A stretch of 8,159 nt of DNA from Anaerolineales bacterium (GTDB lineage: Bacteria > Chloroflexota > Anaerolineae > Anaerolineales > UBA4823), in contig JAFGBV010000077.1 in NCBI GenBank assembly GCA_016932955.1, positions 1 to 8,159 on the forward strand, read 5' to 3'. This document shows, one piece after another, positions 1 to 6,716 of the stretch. Position numbers and translations under genes: made by a program. The notes under the pieces are model-generated. The model was not told the origin of the DNA. It did no database searches and saw only the letters and a program-made list of their open reading frames with translations. The first letter of the stretch is position 1. Each line of letters starts with the position of its first letter.

Positions 1-422
1 CCGCGCTGTGTCTCGATCACCGCATGGCAGTTCTCTACCGCTATAAAGCCCGGCCCCAGGCCAATATACAGCCGTGCTGAGTGCCGCAAGGGCTCGGGGG
101 GGCGCTTTGTCATCCGTGCATCCACGATCACCATGGGGTGCAGCGCCTGAGCAGATTTTGCTTCCGCATCCACCAGTACTGGGATCTGTCCCTTAGCCAG
201 GATTTGTAGTACACGCAAGCTATCGTCGGGGTCATTCACCCGCCGCGCCGTGATCTGCTCTACCGTTGTCTCCCCGCTATAAACCGCCTCCGCAAAAGCC
301 ACCATGCGGCGTACCACCAGTGGCTGGGGCAGTTCAGTGATCACCACCTTCAATCCAGAGCGGTGTAAACGCAGCGCTATTCCGCTCGCCAGGTCGCCGC
401 CGCCGCGGATCAGAACGATCAT
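1..422 (-). CDS. yqeB: YqeB-family molybdenum hydroxylase maturation protein (3' end outside window)
   Basis: The visible part is the first 140 codons, read from an ATG at 422; the gene continues beyond the left edge. The protein opens [20 protein letters not shown], a nucleotide-binding (Rossmann-like) glycine motif. It continues with [22 protein letters not shown] (about residues 26-47), a central IPVLVDAEA stretch, and [20 protein letters not shown] near the cut. This order is what I recall for the YqeB family (called EF2563 in some genomes), found in loci for selenium-dependent molybdenum hydroxylases. It is thought to help mature or supply the cofactor, but its exact reaction is not established. 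The ATG overlaps the stop codon of the hydroxylase gene (ATGA), so translation is probably coupled. Family members are roughly 260-270 residues as I recall, so about half is visible. Family assignment is strong; biochemical role is inferred. Confidence 0.85.
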   Translation of the reverse strand, partial: MIVLIRGGGDLASGIALRLHRSGLKVVITELPQPLVVRRMVAFAEAVYSGETTVEQITARRVNDPDDSLRVLQILAKGQIPVLVDAEAKSAQALHPMVIVDARMTKRPPEPLRHSARLYIGLGPGFIAVENCHAVIETQR

Positions 423-2608
423 AACTTCCCAATCCCTCTCAGCACCCTCTCCGGCGTGAGCGGGAACTCATGGAACCATACCCCGGTCGCATCATGAACC
501 GCAGCAATCACCGCTGCTGTCAGCGGCAGATAAGGCATTTCACCCATTCCTCGCGCCCCATAGGGACCGATCGGGTCTGGGTACTCCAGTACCAGTGACT
601 CGACCCGCTCCGGAACATCCAGAACCGAAGGGATCAGGTAGGTCGATAAATGCGGTGTGCGCACATAGCCGTCCTGCTGCACAAAGTTCTCCAAAACTGT
701 ATAGCCAGCCGCTTGCACTACCGCCCCCTCGATCTGCCCTTGCACCTGTTGCGGGTTGACCGCCTTGCCCACATCGTTGGCAGAGATCACATCAATCAAA
801 TGAACGTGCCCTGTTTCAAGATCAACTTCCACTTCCACTGCCTGCGCCACATACCCATAGGCAAAGTTTGGCTCCGATTTACCCGTCTCAGGGTCATAAG
901 GCGTTGTCTTTGGAGGGCGATAAACATAGGTCGCCACTGCTGGACGCTCCTCTGCCTGCCATTTCTCCAATGCCAGCTCGCAGGCCCCTCGCACCGAGTT
1001 CCCCGCCATGAAAGTCATCCGCGAGGCCGATACACTGCCCGAGTCCTCAGTATGTGCCGTATCCGAAACAACCAGCGCCACCTTCTCCAACGGAATACCC
1101 AAAGTCTCAGCCGCAAACTGTGCAATGGCAGTATGCGTCCCTTGCCCCACTTCCGCCGCTGCATGCCGCACCACCGCCCGTTCGATCTCCACATTCCCGT
1201 GTAGCTCTACGATCGCCGTGCATTGCTCCGGCGCGCCAAACGAAAAACCCACATTCTTGAATGCACAAGCAAAGCCCCTGCCGCGCGCCATGGTTGGCGA
1301 TTTCCCAGCGGGGGGGATTTTTTCCCATTCGCCCATTGCCTCCGCACACTTCTCGATCACCTGCGGTATGCTCACCCCCTTGGGCAGCGGCGTCCCCACC
1401 GAGAGCAGCGAGCCCTCACGCAGCACATTCTTCATCCGCAATTCCACAGCGTCCATGCCCAAAACCTCAGCCAGCCGGTTCATCTGCATTTCTGCAGCAA
1501 AGGCGCCCTGTGGCCCGCCAAACCCGCGGAATGCCCCGCCAGGGATTTGATTGGTATATACCGCATAAGAGTCAACCTTCACGTTCGGGATCTCATACGG
1601 ACCTGTGCACATCAGTGTGGCATTCCCCAGCACCTTGGTTGAAGTGTAGACATACGCCCCTCCATCCTCAATCACTTCAGCTTCCGCCGCCAGCAGCTTT
1701 CCCTCCTTGCTAGCCCCCCATCGCGTTCGGATGATGAACGGGTGGCGCTTATGGTGCCCGATGATCGACTCCTCCCGGCTCCAGATGATCTTTACCGGTC
1801 GCCGGATTCCGCGCTGGCTCAGGCGCCAGACAGCCAGCCCCAGCACAATCTGCACCGACATATCTTCCCGCCCCCCAAACGCCCCGCCGATCGCTGGGTA
1901 GATCACCCGCACCTGCTCCTCAGGTAGGCCTAATGCGTGCGCGATCTGCTCTCGGTCCTCATGTGTCCACTGCCCCGCTACCTGAACCGTCACCCGCCCC
2001 TCTTCATCAATGTATGCCACCCCGGCTTCTGGCTGCAAGAAAGCGTGCTCCTGGGCTGGTGTGCGATATTCCCCCTCCACGATCACATCTGCCGCGGCAA
2101 AAGCAGCCTCCACATCTCCTTTGCGAATGCGGTAGTGGCAAAAAATGTTCGATCCCAGGTCTGGATGTAACAGGAGGGCATCCTCCTTCATCGCCGCCAG
2201 CATATCCGTCACCACGGGCAGATCCTCGTAAACCACCTCGATCAGGTCGCGTCCCTGCGCAGCGATCTCTTCCGTCTCCGCCACCACCACCGCCACCTGG
2301 TCTCCCACAAAGCGCACCCGCTCGGCAAACGGTTTGCTTGATCCCGGTCCGCACAGAACCGGTTGGTCTGGCATGATCAACCCGTACTCGTTCACTGGCA
2401 CATCCTTTGCCGTGAGCACCGCTAAAACCCCAGGCAGCGCCTCCGCCTTGGATGTATCGATCGATTTAATGATCGCGTGCGGGCGATTGGCGAACAAGAG
2501 CTTCATATAAGCCTGTTCTGGAAGGTTGATATCGCCGGGGTAAAGCGCTGCCCCGGTGACTTTACTCACTGCATCGACGCGTTGCACAGATTGACCAAGA
2601 ATAGACAT
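419..2608 (-). CDS. Xanthine dehydrogenase family, molybdopterin-binding (large) subunit
   Basis: This 729-residue protein is the molybdenum-cofactor subunit of a xanthine-oxidase-family hydroxylase, which hydroxylates purines or related heterocycles with water as oxygen donor. The N-terminal a/b hammerhead domain covers about residues 15-135, followed by the cofactor domains. Landmarks are GGAFGGRED (241-249), [12 protein letters not shown] (357-368), EVGQGTHT (486-493) and GARGMGEMP (684-692). Matched to bovine xanthine oxidase, Q213 fits Q767, E248 fits E802 (both pairs are 35 residues apart), R361 fits R880 and E690 fits the catalytic E1261. Keeping both E802 and R880 equivalents favours a purine substrate over the aldehyde oxidase pattern. 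The FAD and [2Fe-2S] subunits are not in the window. The ATG follows GGAG by 6 nt. The length is slightly short for the family, but the reading frame is unbroken. The substrate is not proven. Confidence 0.93.
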   Translation of the reverse strand: MSILGQSVQRVDAVSKVTGAALYPGDINLPEQAYMKLLFANRPHAIIKSIDTSKAEALPGVLAVLTAKDVPVNEYGLIMPDQPVLCGPGSSKPFAERVRFVGDQVAVVVAETEEIAAQGRDLIEVVYEDLPVVTDMLAAMKEDALLLHPDLGSNIFCHYRIRKGDVEAAFAAADVIVEGEYRTPAQEHAFLQPEAGVAYIDEEGRVTVQVAGQWTHEDREQIAHALGLPEEQVRVIYPAIGGAFGGREDMSVQIVLGLAVWRLSQRGIRRPVKIIWSREESIIGHHKRHPFIIRTRWGASKEGKLLAAEAEVIEDGGAYVYTSTKVLGNATLMCTGPYEIPNVKVDSYAVYTNQIPGGAFRGFGGPQGAFAAEMQMNRLAEVLGMDAVELRMKNVLREGSLLSVGTPLPKGVSIPQVIEKCAEAMGEWEKIPPAGKSPTMARGRGFACAFKNVGFSFGAPEQCTAIVELHGNVEIERAVVRHAAAEVGQGTHTAIAQFAAETLGIPLEKVALVVSDTAHTEDSGSVSASRMTFMAGNSVRGACELALEKWQAEERPAVATYVYRPPKTTPYDPETGKSEPNFAYGYVAQAVEVEVDLETGHVHLIDVISANDVGKAVNPQQVQGQIEGAVVQAAGYTVLENFVQQDGYVRTPHLSTYLIPSVLDVPERVESLVLEYPDPIGPYGARGMGEMPYLPLTAAVIAAVHDATGVWFHEFPLTPERVLRGIGKL

Positions 2609-2639
2609 GGATTACTCCGTAATGGTTGAGATGATCGAA

Positions 2640-2659
2640 ATTATACCCCACCTGTGCAA
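2640..2659 (-). promoter_or_regulatory. Putative promoter of the hydroxylase gene
   Basis: A perfect TATAAT lies at 2645-2640 on the minus strand, 31 nt upstream of the hydroxylase ATG, predicting a short leader of about 25 nt. No good -35 hexamer sits 16-18 nt further upstream. Instead TTGCACA (2659-2653) lies only 7 nt upstream, too close for a normal -35, and resembles the block before the RibD-like gene at 7604-7625. The missing -35 could mean activator dependence. The site lies in the 71-bp gap after the transporter gene, so the hydroxylase could be transcribed alone or by readthrough. Confidence 0.45.
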
Positions 2660-2679
2660 GCTTCAGCCTGTCACAAACC

Positions 2680-3576
2680 TCAGCCTTTGCCAAATCCCCC
2701 ATTCACCAGCCATACCCCCGCCAGGATAATCCCCCCTCCCAGCAGCGAGGCAACCAGGATCGGCTCGCTCAGCAGTAAAGCCGCCACGATCACCGCCACC
2801 AGCGGCTCCAGGTAAAGGAACGCCCCCAACTGCGAGGCGGGCAGCACCTGCAGCGCATCGTACCAGGCGATATATGCCACCCCAGAGCAAAAAACCCCCA
2901 GAAAGCCCACCCCCAGCCAGCCATGCCAGGTGAGGTTGGCTATTTCTGCGATCCCCGGTCCTGCAAAGAAAAGCAGTGAGGTGAATAACCACCCCGCCAG
3001 CATCACGTAGAACATCATCCGCGCCGCCGGATGCCGTTGCAAGCCCCGCCGCGAAAGCGTGGAGAAAACCGCCCAATTAGGCGCACTGATCAACACCAGA
3101 ACATCCCCCGGTGTGCCAAATGGTCTGCCAGAAAATATCCCCAGGTTGCCCTTGCTCACCACCAGCAGCACCCCGCCCGCCGCCAGCCCAATCCCCAGCG
3201 CCTGCAGCCAATGCAATCTTTCCTTCAAAAAAACCCATCCCAGCAGCGCCATGAAGACCGGCGTGGTCGACACAATCCACGCCGTGGTGGAAGCCTGGGC
3301 AGTTTGCAGTCCCGTCGACTGCAGCCACTGGTGGAATGTGATCCCGATCAACCCCAGCAGCGCAAAATACCCCACATCCCCCCTGGCAGGCAGTGCAAAC
3401 TGCCGCCGCGCGAACACCGCCGCCCCCAGGATGATCACCCCCATCCCAAAGCGCAGCCACACCACCGTTACAGGCGAAACATCACCCAGCGCCACCTTCG
3501 TCGCAATAAAAGAAGCACCCCAAACCAATACGGCCAGGGTTGCTTCAATAATCGCCCATCGATGCGCTTTTCTCAA
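2680..3576 (-). CDS. EamA/DMT-superfamily transporter, 10 predicted membrane segments
   Basis: This 298-residue hydrophobic protein has two repeated EamA units (about residues 9-140 and 156-292), giving roughly ten transmembrane helices, the normal size and layout of drug/metabolite transporters. Typical pieces are LVWGASFIATKVAL near the N-terminus, VSTTPVFMALLGWVFLKERL closing the first repeat, and GAFLYLEPLVAVIVAALLLSEP in the second. Such proteins usually export metabolites; the substrate cannot be read from sequence. The start is a TTG at 3576: an in-frame TGA lies three codons upstream, no earlier ATG or GTG is available, and GGTGAGG precedes it closely. It begins 35 nt after the DinB-like gene on the same strand. 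Transport of a purine-related compound for the downstream hydroxylase is possible but rests only on proximity. Confidence 0.92.
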   Translation of the reverse strand: MRKAHRWAIIEATLAVLVWGASFIATKVALGDVSPVTVVWLRFGMGVIILGAAVFARRQFALPARGDVGYFALLGLIGITFHQWLQSTGLQTAQASTTAWIVSTTPVFMALLGWVFLKERLHWLQALGIGLAAGGVLLVVSKGNLGIFSGRPFGTPGDVLVLISAPNWAVFSTLSRRGLQRHPAARMMFYVMLAGWLFTSLLFFAGPGIAEIANLTWHGWLGVGFLGVFCSGVAYIAWYDALQVLPASQLGAFLYLEPLVAVIVAALLLSEPILVASLLGGGIILAGVWLVNGGFGKG

Positions 3577-3611
3577 TGCGCCTCACCCATCAGGTACTGC
3601 GCGCCTCCCTG

Positions 3612-4091
3612 CTATCCACCATTCTCCAGCAGCTTCTCAATATCTCCCGCATGCTCGCCTTCATGGTGCACAAAGACTCCCACGATCCCCTTCACGTTCG
3701 CCTGTGTCCCCCATGGTGAGACAAAGGTTTGGGGAAATTTTTCATCTGGCAAATCTCGCAGCGTCTTCTTCAGCACCTCACGAGTCGCATCAAACTCGCG
3801 CCGCGAGTGCTCCAGCGGCAATGACTCGCGCGTCTCCACCGTTTGTGCATTATAGTAATCGATACCCCGCGGCGCCGTCACCGCCGGCACATCCCCCTTC
3901 GCATGCGAGCGTAACGCCGCGATCACGGCATCGTCCCACCCCGCAATATGGTCCAGCAGTTCCTTCATCTTCCACGACGGGTAGATGAACGACTCCGCAT
4001 CCAGGCGCGCCAGCGCCGCGTTCAGCCGCGCCCGCGCAGCCTCCAGTTGGGCAATCAATTCCTCTTTTTCCTTCTCATAGTTCTCAGGCAT
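3612..4091 (-). CDS. DinB-like / ClbS-DfsB-like four-helix bundle protein
   Basis: This 159-residue soluble protein has a long charged N-terminal helix (YEKEKEELIAQLEAARARLN). WKMKELLDHIAGWDDAVIAA follows (about 40-59), and VHHEGEHAGDIEKLLE ends the protein (141-156). The helix pattern and His residues at 48, 142/143 and 147 fit the DinB/YfiT-like superfamily, where three histidines bind a metal between helices. Members include thiol S-transferases, mycothiol-dependent enzymes and self-protection proteins such as ClbS, so the activity here is open. The size is normal. The ATG has a strong GGAGGT site 5 nt upstream. It is followed after 35 nt by the transporter gene, suggesting co-transcription. 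DinB-like fold: confident; ClbS/DfsB (DUF1706) subfamily: likely but unconfirmed. Confidence 0.8.
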   Translation of the reverse strand: MPENYEKEKEELIAQLEAARARLNAALARLDAESFIYPSWKMKELLDHIAGWDDAVIAALRSHAKGDVPAVTAPRGIDYYNAQTVETRESLPLEHSRREFDATREVLKKTLRDLPDEKFPQTFVSPWGTQANVKGIVGVFVHHEGEHAGDIEKLLENGG

Positions 4092-4158
4092 TCACCACCT
4101 CCACTCACGGTTATCAGGCCGCATGCAATCGCAGCATCACTTATTTTATCCCATTTCC

Positions 4159-4180
4159 ACCTGGCAAGTTAGCGCCAGGT
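4159..4180. other. Small inverted repeat between the short membrane ORF and the DinB-like gene
   Basis: ACCTGGC (4159-4165) and GCCAGGT (4174-4180) form a perfect 7-bp stem with an 8-nt loop in the 133-bp gap before the DinB-like gene. On the minus strand it is not followed by a T-run, so it does not look like a standard terminator. TAAAAT (4148-4143) just downstream could be a -10 box for the DinB-like gene, but no -35 is visible. The role is unknown: attenuator, operator or chance. Confidence 0.3.
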
Positions 4181-4224
4181 TCCCGCTCGCAGGTCGCATC
4201 CCTCGCTCACCGCAGCCCTACCAG

Positions 4225-4404
4225 CTATGCCATACCCTGAGAACAAGCGGGCGGAACCACTTTGCGGTCCCTTTCTGTCCATTCCCGTTTGCCGGACCAG
4301 CCCAGGTAGGCACGCACGATCGCCAGGATTCCCAGGATCAAGATCAGCCAGCGGAAAACATTGTGAAGTGCCAGGCTCAACCCATAAAATGATTCCCAGA
4401 ACAT
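4225..4404 (-). CDS. Short single-span membrane protein, possibly the truncated N-terminus of a longer family
   Basis: Three ATG codons occur in a row (4410-4402). GGAGG abuts the first, so the third, at 4404, has the normal 6-nt spacing and is the likely start, giving 59 residues. A hydrophobic helix of about residues 9-36 (LHNVFRWLILILGILAIVRAYLGW) is followed by the charged stretch KREWTERDRK. From memory this resembles the start of longer (about 130-150 residue) multi-span bacterial membrane proteins, where 'HxxxRW...RAxxGW...DR' is followed by further helices. Here the frame ends soon after with VVPPACSQGMA and no second helix. None of the three minus-strand frames downstream restores a hydrophobic continuation, so a deletion is more likely than one frameshift. 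A good promoter and Shine-Dalgarno site suggest it is still expressed. Confidence 0.6.
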   Translation of the reverse strand: MFWESFYGLSLALHNVFRWLILILGILAIVRAYLGWSGKREWTERDRKVVPPACSQGMA

Positions 4405-4431
4405 CATCATCCTCCAGAATGGCTTGGCATC

Positions 4432-4445
4432 TTACCACCCGGTAA
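4432..4445. promoter_or_regulatory. Small dyad at the predicted transcription start of the minus-strand cluster
   Basis: TTACC (4432-4436) and GGTAA (4441-4445) form a 5-bp dyad with a 4-nt spacer. It starts within two bases of the transcription start predicted from the TATGAT box (about 4447). It could be an operator or a 5'-terminal RNA hairpin. It is short enough to be chance. Confidence 0.3.
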
Positions 4446-4453
4446 CGAAGCGC

Positions 4454-4482
4454 ATCATATCGAACTCCCCTTCCCTTGTCAA
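4454..4482 (-). promoter_or_regulatory. Strong sigma-70-like promoter for the minus-strand cluster
   Basis: On the minus strand, TTGACA (4482-4477, perfect -35) is followed after exactly 17 nt by TATGAT (4459-4454, 5 of 6 to consensus -10). The predicted start is near 4447, giving a leader of about 43 nt to the ATG at 4404. This is the best promoter in the window. It should drive the short membrane ORF and possibly, by readthrough, the DinB-like protein and the transporter. Confidence 0.75.
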
Positions 4483-4501
4483 GCTGCCGGAAACAACCTC
4501 A

Positions 4502-4514
4502 ATTATCGAATAAT
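4502..4514. promoter_or_regulatory. AT-rich dyad in the divergent intergenic region
   Basis: ATTAT (4502-4506) and ATAAT (4510-4514) form a perfect 5-bp inverted repeat around CGA. It lies about 20 bp upstream of the minus-strand -35 box and upstream of the plus-strand aminotransferase gene. That position would suit a regulator or an AT-rich upstream element, but it is short and occurs only once here. Confidence 0.3.
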
Positions 4515-4539
4515 ATGCTCTTCAGCCTCATCTCTTCCC

Positions 4540-4568
4540 TTGCGCAATCCATCAATTCGCCTTAAACT
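4540..4568 (+). promoter_or_regulatory. Weak candidate promoter for the aminotransferase gene
   Basis: TTGCGC (4540-4545) and TAAACT (4563-4568) are separated by exactly 17 nt. The matches are 3 of 6 and 4 of 6 to the sigma-70 consensus, so this is only the best spaced pair I see on the plus strand. If used, transcription would start near 4575 and the leader would include the stem-loop at 4588-4620. Confidence 0.3.
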
Positions 4569-4587
4569 CAAGTCAGTTCGGAAGAAA

Positions 4588-4620
4588 GGGGTTTGCGGCG
4601 TAGCCGCACAAAACAACCCC
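4588..4620 (+). other. Stem-loop in the probable leader of the aminotransferase gene
   Basis: An inner stem TGCGGC (4594-4599) / GCCGCA (4603-4608) with loop GTA is stacked on an outer stem GGGGTT (4588-4593) / AACCCC (4615-4620). The right side carries a 6-nt bulge (CAAAAC). That gives 12 base pairs in 33 nt, well above background. It is not followed by a T-run, so it is not a typical terminator for plus-strand transcription. It could be a leader structure or a copy of an interspersed palindromic repeat; one copy cannot decide. Confidence 0.5.
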
Positions 4621-4694
4621 AAACACAACCACTTTCCATGATCCGAGCTCACAGTAAGCTCGATCTGATCGCATATTCTTATTGGCGAGGCTCT

Positions 4695-6044
4695 ATGTTA
4701 GACCTGCCCGATTCCGAAATCCTTCCCCTCTCCCTGGAGCATTCCTTCTGGACCTGGTCTGCCCAGGGCAAAGTCTCCCCCATCCCGGTCACGCGCGCCA
4801 AAGGCGTTTATTTCTGGGATAGCGGCGGCAAGCGCTACCTGGACTTCAATTCCATGACCATGTGCGTCAACATCGGTCACGGCGACGAACGTGTCATCCA
4901 TGCGATCATAGAGCAGGCGCGTGCCCTCCCCTATGCCGCACCCGGCATGGCCACAAAGCCACGTGCCATCGCTGGTCAGCTCCTGGCCGAGATCACCCCC
5001 GGCAGCCTGAACAAGATCCTCTTCACCCTCGGCGGCGCAGATGCCAACGAGAACGCCGTCAAGCTCGCCCGAGGCTACACCGGTAAACACAAGATCCTTA
5101 CCCGCTATCGTTCCTACCATGGCGCATCTGCCGGAGCCATGTCCCTCACCGGCGACCCGCGCCGTTGGCCTTGGGAGCCTGTTCTAATGCCCGGCGTGGT
5201 GCACTTCCTCGATCCCTATCGCTACCGCTCCACTTTTCACCGCACTAACCCGGAAATCTCCGAGACAGAATTTTGCCAGGATTATCTCAACCATCTTGAG
5301 GAGATCATCCTTTATGAAGGTCCAGAGACCATCGCCGCCATCCTGCTCGAATCTGTCACCGGCACCAACGGCGTGATCATCCCCCCTGCCGGCTACTTGC
5401 CCGGCGTGCGCGCCCTGTGCGATAAATACCACATCCTGCTCATCGCCGACGAGGTAATGAGCGGCTTTGGGCGCACCGGCGCCTGGTTCGCCGTCGATCA
5501 TTGGAACGTCGTACCCGACCTGCTCACCATGGCCAAGGGTCTTACCTCCGCTTATGCCCCCCTCGGCGCGGTTGCCATGAAGCCAGAGATTGCCGCCGCC
5601 TTCAATGATGTGGCTTACCAAGGCGGCCTCACCTACACTGCCCATCCCATCTCGCTTGCCGCAGCCATCGCCAACATCCGCGCCATGCAAGAAGATCACC
5701 TCGTCGAACACGCTCAGGCAATGGGCTCCGCCCTTCGCCGCTTGCTCACCGATCTGGGCGAGGCGCACCCCTCTATCGGCGAGGTGCGCTCCATCGGTCT
5801 CTTTGGCATCGTCGAACTGGTGAAGAACCGCGCCACCAAAGAACCCCTTACCTCCTGGAATGAATCTTCCCCTGTCATGGCAGCCCTGCGCCAATCCCTG
5901 CTCGACCAGGGTCTCTTTCTCTACACCCACTGGCACACCCTGCTCATCATCCCGCCCCTTATCATCAGCGAAGAACAGCTCGCCGAGGGCTTTACCGTGT
6001 TGGATAAAGCGCTTCGGATAGCAGACAACGAAATATCCACATAA
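4695..6044 (+). CDS. Class III PLP-dependent aminotransferase
   Basis: From the chosen ATG this is a 449-residue fold-type I PLP enzyme that moves an amino group, usually from an omega-amino compound, to a keto acid such as pyruvate. Motifs (numbered from this start) are HSFWTWSAQG at 16-25, GGADANENAVK at 113-123 for cofactor phosphate binding, SYHGAS near 140-145, ADEVMSGFGRTG at 251-262 with D252 contacting the pyridine nitrogen, and TMAKGLTS with the Schiff-base lysine K281. It reads most like the aspartate-aminotransferase-family entries often labelled taurine- or beta-alanine-pyruvate aminotransferase; the true substrate is unknown. The frame is open back to a TTG at 4593, but those 34 extra residues lack the family's look and overlap a stem-loop. 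The ATG at 4695 has GGCGAGG 4 nt upstream and begins near the usual N-terminus. The GNAT gene follows after 42 nt. Confidence 0.92.
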   Translation: MLDLPDSEILPLSLEHSFWTWSAQGKVSPIPVTRAKGVYFWDSGGKRYLDFNSMTMCVNIGHGDERVIHAIIEQARALPYAAPGMATKPRAIAGQLLAEITPGSLNKILFTLGGADANENAVKLARGYTGKHKILTRYRSYHGASAGAMSLTGDPRRWPWEPVLMPGVVHFLDPYRYRSTFHRTNPEISETEFCQDYLNHLEEIILYEGPETIAAILLESVTGTNGVIIPPAGYLPGVRALCDKYHILLIADEVMSGFGRTGAWFAVDHWNVVPDLLTMAKGLTSAYAPLGAVAMKPEIAAAFNDVAYQGGLTYTAHPISLAAAIANIRAMQEDHLVEHAQAMGSALRRLLTDLGEAHPSIGEVRSIGLFGIVELVKNRATKEPLTSWNESSPVMAALRQSLLDQGLFLYTHWHTLLIIPPLIISEEQLAEGFTVLDKALRIADNEIST

Positions 6045-6086
6045 AAAGATACCAGAGCAACCTGATCGCAAATAGGATTTCATCCC

Positions 6087-6716
6087 ATGACCCACCCCCT
6101 GCCTGGCCCTGCCTATCGTCTCCAAACCGCACGTCTGATCCTGCGCTGCTGGGAGCCGCGCGATGCTCCCCTGCTCTCCGCTGCCATTGAGTCAAACATC
6201 GACCACCTGTTGCCCTGGATGCCCTGGGCTAAGGATGAGCCGCGCAGCCTCCAGGATCGCCTTGATCTTCTGCGTCATTGGCGCGGTAATTTCGACCTCA
6301 GCAAAGATTTCGTTTATGGCGTCTTCAGCCTCGACGAGAAGATTGTCTACGGCAGCAGCGGCTTGCACACCCGCCTGGGAGAAGGCGTTCGTGAGATCGG
6401 CTATTGGATCGGCAAACAACACATCAATCAAGGCTACGCCACCGAGCTTTCTGCCGCCCTCACCAAAGTCGCCTTCGAGATCGAGAAAGTCCGCCGGGTG
6501 GAAATTCACTGCGATGTGCACAACTATCCCAGCGCAGCCGTGCCGCGCAAGCTCGGCTACCTACACGAGGCCACCTTGCAAAAGCGTAACCCTGACCATG
6601 AAGGCCGCCTGTGTGATTCGATGATTTGGACTCTCTTTGTAGAAGATTATCCTGATAGCCCAGCTTTTTCCGCTCCTATCCAGGCCTTCGATGTCCTCTC
6701 CCGGAGGTTGCTCTGA
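6087..6716 (+). CDS. GNAT acetyltransferase, RimJ/RimL-like
   Basis: This 209-residue protein has the usual RimJ/RimL-type order: LQTARLILRCWEPRDAPLL at the N-terminus (12-30), and REIGYWIGKQHINQGYATEL (102-121) as the acetyl-CoA pyrophosphate loop. HCDVHNYPSAAVPRKLGYLHEA (141-162) is the typical N..S..V..KLG strand-helix, and CDSMIWTLFVEDY (176-188) ends the domain. Such enzymes acetylate protein N-termini, amines or antibiotics; the target is not predictable. The loop reads QGYAT where many members have RGxGxA/G, within family variation. Only a weak AGGA lies upstream of the ATG, about 10 nt away. It sits between the aminotransferase (42-nt gap) and the MerR gene (adjacent), suggesting one transcript. 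A final tail of about 20 residues (from 189) extends beyond the domain. Confidence 0.9.
   Translation: MTHPLPGPAYRLQTARLILRCWEPRDAPLLSAAIESNIDHLLPWMPWAKDEPRSLQDRLDLLRHWRGNFDLSKDFVYGVFSLDEKIVYGSSGLHTRLGEGVREIGYWIGKQHINQGYATELSAALTKVAFEIEKVRRVEIHCDVHNYPSAAVPRKLGYLHEATLQKRNPDHEGRLCDSMIWTLFVEDYPDSPAFSAPIQAFDVLSRRLL

Noticed and set aside
1310..1323. A run of 7 G followed closely by 6 T inside the hydroxylase gene, a possible indel error site
   Set aside because: The reading frame and family motifs are intact on both sides, so there is no sign of a frameshift.
650..2376. Several open frames on the plus strand opposite the hydroxylase gene
   Set aside because: They are rich in Pro, Arg, His and Ser with no domain pattern, lie antisense to a protein with clear family motifs throughout, and lack convincing ribosome sites. 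They are shadows of high-GC codon use.
3031..3988. Long plus-strand open frames opposite the transporter and DinB-like genes
   Set aside because: Low-complexity basic/Pro-rich translations running across two real genes and their gap; no recognisable fold.
4159..4180. The inverted repeat as a Rho-independent terminator for the short membrane gene
   Set aside because: The stem is only 7 bp and no T-run follows on the minus strand, so I list it only as an inverted repeat.
4169..4438. An 89-codon minus-strand frame overlapping the short membrane gene
   Set aside because: It lacks the hydrophobic helix, and the GGAGG site and promoter fit the 59-codon frame better. It also does not supply a plausible continuation of the truncated protein.
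5184..6125. A 313-codon minus-strand open frame opposite the aminotransferase gene
   Set aside because: Gly/Asp/His-rich translation typical of the complement of a real gene. The plus strand has the full catalytic motif set over the same bases.
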